A stretch of 11,193 nucleotides of DNA from an uncultured Clostridium sp. (GTDB lineage Bacteria; Bacillota; Clostridia; Clostridiales; Clostridiaceae). The DNA lies in contig CAKVNP010000035.1 in assembly GCA_934777095.1 (NCBI GenBank), positions 1-11,193 on the forward strand. Direction: 5' to 3'. The first letter of the stretch is position 1, and each line of letters starts with the position of its first letter. Positions 1-4,751 of the stretch are shown here, in pieces. The translations under genes and the position numbers were made by a program. Below the pieces are notes generated by a model. It was not told the origin of the DNA, did no database searches, and saw nothing but the letters and a program-made list of their open reading frames with translations.

Positions 1-74
1 GACGGATTCGAACCATCGAAACGAAACGTAACAGATTTACAGTCTGCCCCCTTTGGCCTCTCGGGAACTCCCCC
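1..74 (-). tRNA. tRNA-Tyr (GUA anticodon), 3' end cut by the window edge
   Basis: Read on the minus strand, position 74 starts an acceptor strand GGGGGAG, followed by TT, a D arm (CCCGAGAGGCC...), the anticodon arm GCAGA-CTGTAAA-TCTGT, a long variable arm (stem ACG-TTT-CGT) and a T arm GATGG-TTCGAAT-CCGTC. The anticodon GTA lies at 40-38. The long variable arm (class II) is the bacterial pattern for tRNA-Tyr, as in tRNA-Leu and tRNA-Ser. The pairing 3' half of the acceptor stem and any CCA lie just outside the window. More tRNA genes may follow in the same transcript, but none can be seen here. The identity is secure; the 5' end could be off by one base. Confidence 0.95.
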
Positions 75-103
75 ATATATTAAATATTGTTTTTTAATCT
101 CAC

Positions 104-128
104 CAGTTATCGGCGCCTTGCCGAACTG
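104..128 (-). repeat. GC-rich hairpin in the tRNA-Tyr leader
   Basis: An inverted repeat pairs CAGTT (104-108) and CGGC (111-114) with GCCG (120-123) and AACTG (124-128). That is 9 base pairs with a two-base AT bulge and a five-base loop. It lies between the predicted tRNA promoter and the tRNA, so it would form near the 5' end of the precursor. A competing 5-bp helix (116-120 with 130-134) overlaps it. The role is unknown; it could protect the leader or guide processing. No T-tract follows it, so it is not an ordinary terminator. Confidence 0.5.
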
Positions 129-137
129 ACAAGGATT

Positions 138-166
138 ATTTTATAATTAATAGCTTTATATTTCAA
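138..166 (-). promoter_or_regulatory. Sigma-A promoter of the tRNA-Tyr gene
   Basis: On the minus strand there is a -35 TTGAAA (166-161), a 17-base spacer and a -10 TAAAAT (143-138). Transcription would start near 131-130, giving a leader of about 56 bases before the tRNA. Spacing and both hexamers are close to consensus. Its -35 and the first 12 spacer bases are identical to a second promoter-like site at the 3' end of spoIIID. Confidence 0.6.
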
Positions 167-370
167 CTCTAATTTTCCCCATTTTCAGCGTTTATTTAGT
201 TTTATCTCTATACCTCTTTAATTTACTCTATATTACTACATTTTTCACTATTTTTTTATTGCTTTTTTATAGCTATTTATTCATATTAAAAAACGATATT
301 CCAATGGTAAAAAACCTCAAAAAATATAGATTTATTAAACTAATTACTTATACTTTATTTTATTCTCAAA
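167..370. other. AT-rich spacer with no recognised gene
   Basis: This stretch between the tRNA promoter and the yyaC promoter is very AT-rich, and I see no gene or RNA family in it. A weak sigma-A-like pair on the plus strand (TTGCTT 259-264, 17 bases, CATATT 282-287) could feed yyaC but lies far upstream. I give it little weight. Confidence 0.4.
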
Positions 371-399
371 TTATATTCTATTATTTTATTTCATATATT
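371..399 (+). promoter_or_regulatory. Candidate sigma-E-type promoter of yyaC
   Basis: TTATATT (371-377), a 14-base spacer and CATATATT (392-399) resemble the sigma-E consensus known from Bacillus (KMATATT, N14-15, CATACANT): 6 of 7 and 6 of 8 matches. The predicted start of transcription, near 406, lies downstream of the ATG at 404 and just before the ribosome site, which supports the TTG start at 425. The -10 octamer and the spacing are the same as at the spoIID promoter. In B. subtilis yyaC is, as I recall, a sigma-F gene, so the sigma-E reading is a sequence-based inference in AT-rich DNA. Confidence 0.35.
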
Positions 400-405
400 A
401 TCTAT

Positions 406-414
406 GAAAGGGGG
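406..414 (+). promoter_or_regulatory. Ribosome binding site that sets the yyaC start at TTG 425
   Basis: GAAAGGGGG ends 10 bases before the TTG at 425-427. The in-frame ATG at 404 overlaps this site and has no Shine-Dalgarno sequence upstream of it. The TTG is therefore the better start. Confidence 0.65.
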
Positions 415-424
415 CGTATATTAT

Positions 425-973
425 TTGATTAAAAGAAAAATAAACTCAAAGTCTGATTTAGCATATTATGAAGTAGCTGAATTTATGTCAGAATATATTA
501 ATTCCAATACAATAATTGTTTGTATTGGTACTGATAAATGCATAGGTGATTGTTTAGGTCCATTAGTTGGAACAATGTTAAAAGAAAAACTATTCCCTCT
601 TCCTATATTTGGCACATTGAATTATCCTATTCATGCTTTAAATTTGGACAAGGAGCTTAAGCAAATAAAATCACTACACCCCACCTCAAATATTGTAGGA
701 ATAGATGCTTGTCTTGGAGACATTCATTCTATAGGCGAAATTCATACCCGAAACTATGCTATCCACCCTGGTAAGGGGGTAGGTAAGTATCTTCCTGATG
801 TAGGTGACACATCGATTATAGGAATTGTTGATACAAGTGATGCCTCTGAATTTTTCACCTCTAGAAGTATACGTTTAAACTTAGTGTTTGAAATGGCACA
901 AGTAATTTCTTCTGGACTTATTGAAGCTTATAATATTTTTAGTAAAACTAAAATAATTAATGGACATACTTAA
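425..973 (+). CDS. yyaC: Spore protease-like protein YyaC (DUF1256)
   Basis: The 182-residue product (TTG start) matches the YyaC/DUF1256 family of endospore formers. Visible marks are the N-terminal VCIGTDKCIGDCLGPLVG loop, then a GIDACLGD segment, and a glycine-rich HPGKGVGKYLPDVGD region. The fold is thought to be related to the GPR spore protease and hydrogenase-maturation peptidases, and the family is annotated as a putative sporulation peptidase. I know of no defined substrate. It has no signal peptide or membrane segment, so it should be cytoplasmic. It is the only plus-strand gene here and converges with mbl over a shared terminator. The start was moved from the ATG at 404 to the TTG at 425 because of the ribosome site and the predicted promoter. 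Family assignment is firm; the biochemical role is not. Confidence 0.88.
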   Translation: MIKRKINSKSDLAYYEVAEFMSEYINSNTIIVCIGTDKCIGDCLGPLVGTMLKEKLFPLPIFGTLNYPIHALNLDKELKQIKSLHPTSNIVGIDACLGDIHSIGEIHTRNYAIHPGKGVGKYLPDVGDTSIIGIVDTSDASEFFTSRSIRLNLVFEMAQVISSGLIEAYNIFSKTKIINGHT

Positions 974-1009
974 AATAAACACAGCTAGTTTTGCTAGCTG
1001 TGTTTATTT
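973..1009. terminator. Bidirectional terminator between yyaC and mbl
   Basis: A perfect 16-bp inverted repeat (973-988 with 994-1009) has a five-base loop TTTTG. The stem is GC-rich inside (CACAGCTAG/CTAGCTGTG), with AAATAAA/TTTATTT at its base, so each strand has a U-rich 3' arm. It directly follows the yyaC stop codon and begins five bases beyond the mbl stop, so it can end both converging transcripts. Confidence 0.85.
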
Positions 1010-1014
1010 AATCC

Positions 1015-2049
1015 CTATTCAATTAAACTTATTTCTTGACCTGATATATCAAATTGAAGTTTATTCATATACTTTAATACTTGCCCTGTTCCTTCTGCAA
1101 CTGATTCTACTGAATTTTCAGCTACATGTACAGCTAGCCCTGTATGTTCTTCTATAAGCTTATCTAGCCCATAAAGTAGAGCTCCTCCACCTGTCATTAT
1201 TATTCCTTTTTCAACTATATCAGCTGATAATTCAGGTGGTGTTTTTTCAAGAATAGCTTTTACACCTTCAACTATTAATGATACTGGTTCCATTAAAGCT
1301 TCTCTTATTTCTTCTGTACTTATTTCTATTTGGTCTGGTAATCCTGATACTAAATTTCTACCCTTCATTGTTGTAACTAAATCTCTAGCACCCTTATACG
1401 CAGATCCTACACTTATCTTTAAGTCTTCTGCTGTTTTTTCACCAATCATTATTTTATGTTTGTTTCTTACATATTTTATAATTGCTTCATCAAATCTATC
1501 ACCTGCTGATTTTATTGATTTTCTAACTACAATTCCTCCTAAAGAAATTACTGCTATATCTGTAGTTCCTCCACCAATATCAACAATCATGTGACCATCA
1601 GGCTTGGTTATATCTAACCCTGCACCAATAGCTGCTGCTAAAGGTTCTTCAATTAAATGTGCATCCTTTGCACCAGAATTTTTTGCTGCATCTATTACAG
1701 CTCTTTTTTCAACTTCTGTTGCTTGTGATGGTATACATACTACAACATTAGGGGCTACAACCTTCCCTCTTCCTAACGCTTTTGAAATGAATGCTTTAAG
1801 CATTTTTTCAGTAATATCATAATCAGATATTACCCCGTCTTTCATCGGTCTAACCGCTATAATGTTTCCTGGTGTTCTACCTATCATTTTTCTTGCTTCT
1901 TCACCAACAGCTAATACTTTATTATTCATCTTGTTAATAGCTACTACTGAAGGTTCTTTTAATACTATTCCCTTACCCTTAACATAAACTAATACTGTTG
2001 CAGTACCTAAGTCTATACCAAGTTCTGCTCCGCTTTTCCAAAACCACAT
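1015..2049 (-). CDS. mbl: Actin-like rod-shape protein, MreB/Mbl family
   Basis: The 344-residue product is a bacterial actin that polymerises at the inner face of the membrane and guides the elongation machinery for peptidoglycan. All nucleotide-binding blocks are present: phosphate 1 GIDLGTATV (11-19), the EEP segment with the catalytic Glu (about 134-136), phosphate 2 DIGGGTTD (157-164) and the adenosine loop MTGGGA (285-290). Length is normal for the family. Its place directly after spoIIID is that of mbl in B. subtilis, so I prefer Mbl over the MreB of an mreBCD operon; sequence alone does not settle it. The N-terminus MWFWKSG has two tryptophans and could insert in the membrane. The start has GGGAGTGGAG upstream. 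It probably has its own promoter in the end of spoIIID. Confidence 0.93.
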   Translation of the reverse strand: MWFWKSGAELGIDLGTATVLVYVKGKGIVLKEPSVVAINKMNNKVLAVGEEARKMIGRTPGNIIAVRPMKDGVISDYDITEKMLKAFISKALGRGKVVAPNVVVCIPSQATEVEKRAVIDAAKNSGAKDAHLIEEPLAAAIGAGLDITKPDGHMIVDIGGGTTDIAVISLGGIVVRKSIKSAGDRFDEAIIKYVRNKHKIMIGEKTAEDLKISVGSAYKGARDLVTTMKGRNLVSGLPDQIEISTEEIREALMEPVSLIVEGVKAILEKTPPELSADIVEKGIIMTGGGALLYGLDKLIEEHTGLAVHVAENSVESVAEGTGQVLKYMNKLQFDISGQEISLIE

Positions 2050-2138
2050 GTTTCTCCACTCCCATATCTATAATAAAAATGCAAAATACTTCTTTTTTCT
2101 ACAAAATATCCTCATTATATTATTATATATGGAATGGA

Positions 2139-2166
2139 ATTATCATTCAATAGCTTTATATTTCAA
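2139..2166 (-). promoter_or_regulatory. Candidate vegetative promoter of mbl inside the 3' end of spoIIID
   Basis: On the minus strand TTGAAA (2166-2161), a 16-base spacer and GATAAT (2144-2139; 5 of 6 to TATAAT) form a sigma-A-like promoter. The -35 and spacer encode the last residues of spoIIID (LKYKAIE). Transcription would start near 2132 and give a leader of about 80 bases to mbl. This would let mbl be expressed in growing cells, independent of the sporulation gene upstream. Confidence 0.45.
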
Positions 2167-2394
2167 TTTAGTAGCTTTTCCACCTCTTATATGTCTTTCA
2201 GATTTATTCAATTCTAAAACTGAATGAGTCTGCTCTGCAATAACAGGATTAATTTTAGGTAATCTCTCTGTCATATCCTTATGAATTGTACTTTTACTTA
2301 CACCAAAAACTTTGGCAGTTTTTCTTATTGTAGCCTTTGAATCAAGTATATATTGCGCTACTTCTAAAACTCTTTCTTCAATGTAATCTTTCAA
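2143..2394 (-). CDS. spoIIID: Sporulation transcription factor SpoIIID
   Basis: The 83-residue product is the small DNA-binding regulator that, in B. subtilis and clostridia, activates and represses sigma-E genes in the mother cell. A helix-turn-helix is visible at about 20-45 (ATIRKTAKVFGVSKSTIHKD), followed by the conserved TERLPKINP and the basic C-terminal RHIRGGKATKLKYK, which in B. subtilis also contacts DNA. Length is typical (B. subtilis about 93). The start is TTG at 2394-2392 after a strong GGAGG; no ATG alternative lies near the site. It sits between spoIIQ and mbl, the conserved position. I found no clear sigma-E promoter in the 73 bases upstream, so its promoter is unresolved. 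Identification is firm. Confidence 0.96.
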   Translation of the reverse strand: MKDYIEERVLEVAQYILDSKATIRKTAKVFGVSKSTIHKDMTERLPKINPVIAEQTHSVLELNKSERHIRGGKATKLKYKAIE

Positions 2395-2424
2395 AATGCT
2401 ACCTCCTTATAATCTTAATTATTG

Positions 2425-2453
2425 TTCACCAGCCGCTTTTAGCAGCTGGTGAA
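2425..2453. repeat. Inverted repeat between spoIIQ and spoIIID
   Basis: TTCACCAGC (2425-2433) pairs with GCTGGTGAA (2445-2453), and two further GC pairs can form inside after one mismatch, leaving a TTTTA loop. The T-tract (2454-2458) follows the hairpin on the plus strand, where no gene reads into it. On the minus strand, where spoIIQ ends at 2468, the hairpin is followed by AACAATAATT rather than a T run. It may be a weak spoIIQ terminator, an antisense terminator or a structure in the spoIIID leader. Confidence 0.6.
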
Positions 2454-2467
2454 TTTTTATATTAATT

Positions 2468-3304
2468 CTAGAAATTAAAATAATCCCCTGGATCTACTGA
2501 TTTACCATTAGCATCTTCAACTTGAATATTTAATACATCTCCACATATTTCTGATGTGAAAATTAATGAACTATTTCCAACAGTACCTATTTCTTGTCCT
2601 TCAGATACGATATCGCCAACTGCAACAGGTATTTCAGTATTTAAATTTGTATATTTAGTCTTTATTCCATTTGCATGAGAAATTACTACATAACTTCCGT
2701 CTTCAGTATTTGTTGAAACCTCATCTACCCTACCATCTGCAACACATTTAACAGCTGTTCCAACTGGTGCTTCTAAATCAACACCTTTTCTAGTCATAAT
2801 TATTTGTTCTGAATCAGTCTTACTTACCTCTATCATTTGGCCAAATTCTCTCTTTACAGCTCCTTCTAAAGGTAATGCAAAAATAACTTGATTATCGCTT
2901 CCTGACATAACTGGAACGTTACCATCAGCTACATCATTAGCTGCTGTTTCTTCTGATTCACTTTGGATTGCAGTTTCCTCGCCAGCGTTATTATTAACAG
3001 CTTCTCCGTTAGCTACTTCTTCAGTTTCATTTGCATTTGTATTATCAACAATCTCTGGTGAATTTTCTCCTTGTACTCTTTCTGCATTCTGCTTTTCAGT
3101 ATTGGATACATCTTGTGATGATTGTTGATCTTCAATATTCAAACTAAAATCTTTAGTATTATCACTAACTTCTTTTGCTTTATTATTTTTATTAACAGTA
3201 AATACTACCACTGTAGCAATAACACATAAGCAAATGAATAGAACAAAGTAAAAACCCTCCTTTCTAAAAAAGTTTTTAACTTTATCACTGTTGTTATTAT
3301 CCAT
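2468..3304 (-). CDS. spoIIQ: SpoIIQ-like membrane protein with degenerate LytM/M23 domain
   Basis: The 278-residue product has a short basic N-terminus, one membrane helix (about 17-37), a long Asn/Glu/Ser-rich linker (about 42-138) and a C-terminal LytM/M23 fold (about 142-275). In B. subtilis and C. difficile SpoIIQ is made in the forespore and binds SpoIIIAH across the septum, forming the engulfment and feeding-channel complex. The peptidase sites are largely lost: the usual HxxxD is RKGVD (R172, D176 kept), the central YxHL-type His is Asn (YTNL, N220), and HLHFE is NIQVE (N259, Q261). It is therefore probably a binding protein rather than an active endopeptidase. Placement between spoIID and spoIIID is the conserved one. 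The start has AAAGGAGGTG six bases upstream. Confidence 0.85.
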   Translation of the reverse strand: MDNNNSDKVKNFFRKEGFYFVLFICLCVIATVVVFTVNKNNKAKEVSDNTKDFSLNIEDQQSSQDVSNTEKQNAERVQGENSPEIVDNTNANETEEVANGEAVNNNAGEETAIQSESEETAANDVADGNVPVMSGSDNQVIFALPLEGAVKREFGQMIEVSKTDSEQIIMTRKGVDLEAPVGTAVKCVADGRVDEVSTNTEDGSYVVISHANGIKTKYTNLNTEIPVAVGDIVSEGQEIGTVGNSSLIFTSEICGDVLNIQVEDANGKSVDPGDYFNF

Positions 3305-3359
3305 ATCAACACCTCCTTTTTGTAGTCTTGCCTTTTTCTATGAATTAATTCAGTAATAT

Positions 3360-3369
3360 TATTATTTCC
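3360..3369 (-). promoter_or_regulatory. Candidate forespore (sigma-F type) -10 element of spoIIQ
   Basis: On the minus strand GGAAATAATA (3369-3360) fits every position of the Bacillus sigma-F -10 pattern GGNNANAHTR and lies 55 bases before the spoIIQ start. No good GYATA -35 is found 15-16 bases upstream, so only half the promoter is supported. SpoIIQ is a sigma-F gene in known endospore formers. Confidence 0.3.
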
Positions 3370-3398
3370 GTATAACAAATTACTTCAAAAAACGGCAA

Positions 3399-3428
3399 AA
3401 AGCCCTTTGAATCTACTCAAAAGGCTTT
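3399..3428 (-). terminator. Terminator after spoIID
   Basis: AAAGCC (3399-3404) and TTTGA (3406-3410) pair with TCAAA (3417-3421) and GGCTTT (3423-3428), with one C-A mismatch and a six-base loop. On the minus strand it is followed by TTTTTGCCGTTTTTT. It sits 22 bases past the spoIID stop and upstream of spoIIQ, so the two genes are probably separate units, as expected for mother-cell and forespore genes. Confidence 0.8.
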
Positions 3429-3450
3429 AATATAATAATTATTCAGTTAT

Positions 3451-4503
3451 TTAATTTTTATATTCTATATTACCAATTTCAACTCCAGTATAATAATGTT
3501 TTAGTATTTCTTCATAGCTGCTGCCACTTTTAGCCATGCCATTTGCTCCCCATTGACTCATGCCAACACCATGGCCATACCCCTTGCAGGAAAATACTAT
3601 ATTACTGCCATCAACTGAATAAGTAAAGTTAGTTGAATTCAAACCAATCATTGTCCTAAAATCAACTCCCTTCATTACTATCCCGTTGATTTCAACTTCT
3701 TTTGCTCCCCCTGCATCAGTTCTTGTTATTTTAATAAATTCATTATTGACTTGTGATGAAGATAAATTAACATTTTCCACACTAGAGTTTACTATATTTA
3801 CAAAATTAATAATTGAGATACTTTTTTCACTAACATATTTCGGAGCTATTTCTTCACCTGTACTTGAAACAGACTTTAAATATGGAATATCACTTGAAAA
3901 GACATCCTGTGCATCTTCTGTTTTTCCTGAACTAGTTGAGAAATACTGCGGATATAATACAAGCTCTCCATTATAAGTTAGTATTTGTCCCGCTGTATCA
4001 TTCACTGCTTGTAGAATTTTATTCCAATTTGCTTCAGCAACAGCTGTATCCCATTTCTGCAAGCGTTTATCTTTTGAAGTATATACTTGGCAATGTGTTG
4101 AATCACATACTTCAGCACCATTTGCAATAGAACAGTTTTTAATTTTTTTACTTACTAAAAAAGTTCTAGCTGCAACTGCCTGCGCTTTTAAGGCTTCATT
4201 TTCAAAATTAGCTGGCATTTCATTAGCTACAACTCCACAGATATAATCTTCAATTGGTATTTCTTCAATTTCTCCTGTTTCTGTAATATATACCTTTACT
4301 GTATTTGAATTTACTGCCACTGTATTTATAACCTCAGCTGTATCATTATTATTTTCTGTATTTTGAAATGGCAATTGCTCTGATGATGTAGTACAAAGTT
4401 TTTTATTCATAGTAATTATAGGCATTACAATTAAAAATATAATTATCATTATTGTGGTAAATAATAATGGAATAATCGCTTTAAATCTTGTCCTTTTTCT
4501 CAT
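3451..4503 (-). CDS. spoIID: Stage II sporulation protein D, septal peptidoglycan transglycosylase
   Basis: The 350-residue product is SpoIID, the lytic transglycosylase that, with SpoIIP and SpoIIM, thins septal peptidoglycan and drives engulfment from the mother cell. It has a membrane anchor at about 9-31, a variable Asn-rich stretch to about 66, and then the SpoIID domain. The hallmark GVVANEMPANFENEALKAQAVAARTF (90-115) contains the presumed catalytic E95. A CDSTHC cluster (C133, H137, C138) resembles the zinc site reported for C. difficile SpoIID. The C-terminal GYGHGVGMSQWGANGMA motif is intact. Length is normal. The start follows AGGGGGCGG. It lies downstream of murA as in B. subtilis, but is separated from it by a terminator and a repeat array, with its own candidate sigma-E promoter. 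Confidence 0.96.
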   Translation of the reverse strand: MRKRTRFKAIIPLLFTTIMIIIFLIVMPIITMNKKLCTTSSEQLPFQNTENNNDTAEVINTVAVNSNTVKVYITETGEIEEIPIEDYICGVVANEMPANFENEALKAQAVAARTFLVSKKIKNCSIANGAEVCDSTHCQVYTSKDKRLQKWDTAVAEANWNKILQAVNDTAGQILTYNGELVLYPQYFSTSSGKTEDAQDVFSSDIPYLKSVSSTGEEIAPKYVSEKSISIINFVNIVNSSVENVNLSSSQVNNEFIKITRTDAGGAKEVEINGIVMKGVDFRTMIGLNSTNFTYSVDGSNIVFSCKGYGHGVGMSQWGANGMAKSGSSYEEILKHYYTGVEIGNIEYKN

Positions 4504-4526
4504 TTATCCGCCCCCTAACTCAATAA

Positions 4527-4555
4527 AATATATGTCTATTTAATTTATATTATTC
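4527..4555 (-). promoter_or_regulatory. Candidate sigma-E promoter of spoIID
   Basis: On the minus strand GAATAAT (4555-4549), a 14-base spacer and CATATATT (4534-4527) match the sigma-E pattern (KMATATT, N14-15, CATACANT) at 6 of 7 and 6 of 8 positions. Transcription would begin near 4520, leaving a leader of about 17 bases that contains the ribosome site. spoIID is sigma-E dependent in known endospore formers. The -35 and most of the spacer lie inside one arm of the 21-bp inverted repeat. Confidence 0.55.
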
Positions 4556-4589
4556 TTACTTTTAATGGGTAAGAATAATATAAATTAAA
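4539..4589. repeat. Perfect 21-bp inverted repeat upstream of spoIID
   Basis: Positions 4539-4559 are the exact reverse complement of 4569-4589, with a nine-base spacer TTTTAATGG. All 21 pairs match. It overlaps the -35 half of the candidate spoIID promoter and touches the first AAGTGAA repeat. It has no T-tract suited to a terminator. It could be an operator for a dimeric regulator, a cruciform, the hairpin end of a small mobile element, or a structured RNA if read through. Confidence 0.85.
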
Positions 4590-4657
4590 GTGAATGTTTG
4601 CTTCGCAAAGTGAATGTTGCCCTAATGGCAAGTGAAGCATTGCTTCCGCAAAGTGAA
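4588..4657. repeat. Short AAGTGAA-plus-hairpin repeats, 20-22 bp period
   Basis: AAGTGAA occurs at 4588, 4608, 4630 and 4651, spaced 20, 22 and 21 bases. Between copies lie small perfect hairpins: TTTGC-TTC-GCAAA (4597-4609), TTGCC-CTAAT-GGCAA (4617-4631) and TTGC-TTCC-GCAA (4640-4651). The stems differ in sequence but each pairs. Read on the minus strand two of the loops are GAA and GGAA, which are stable RNA loop types. Function unknown. Confidence 0.75.
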
Positions 4658-4696
4658 AGGTAAGCAAAGTCACTACGCTCTTTAGCTTAAGAGGAA

Positions 4697-4751
4697 TACC
4701 TAAGGTAGAGATAAGTCACCTGCGGTGAAGACAGATAGAGTTCAGTGCTCA
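4697..4751. repeat. Shorter, diverged unit upstream of the 76-bp array
   Basis: This segment resembles the 76-bp units but is about 60 bp to the next copy. It has a short stem TACC-TAA-GGTA (4697-4707) in the place of the long AT stem and TCACC-TGC-GGTGA (4716-4728) in the place of the GCC/GGC stem, then AAGACAGATAGA, close to AAGACAAATAGA in the next unit. The stem bases differ from those of the other units yet still pair. Confidence 0.6.

Noticed and set aside
1..74. tRNA-Leu or tRNA-Ser, because of the long variable arm
   Set aside because: The anticodon loop CTGTAAA reads GUA, which is tyrosine; bacterial tRNA-Tyr is also class II.
404..424. ATG at 404 as the yyaC start
   Set aside because: It has no ribosome site upstream, overlaps the one used by TTG 425, and probably lies upstream of the transcription start.
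960..1157. 65-codon plus-strand frame over the yyaC-mbl terminator
   Set aside because: It runs through the terminator hairpin and the 3' end of mbl and has no independent ribosome site.
3686..4130. Plus-strand open frames opposite spoIID
   Set aside because: They are antisense to a conserved coding gene and give low-complexity, family-less products, typical of shadow frames in AT-rich DNA.
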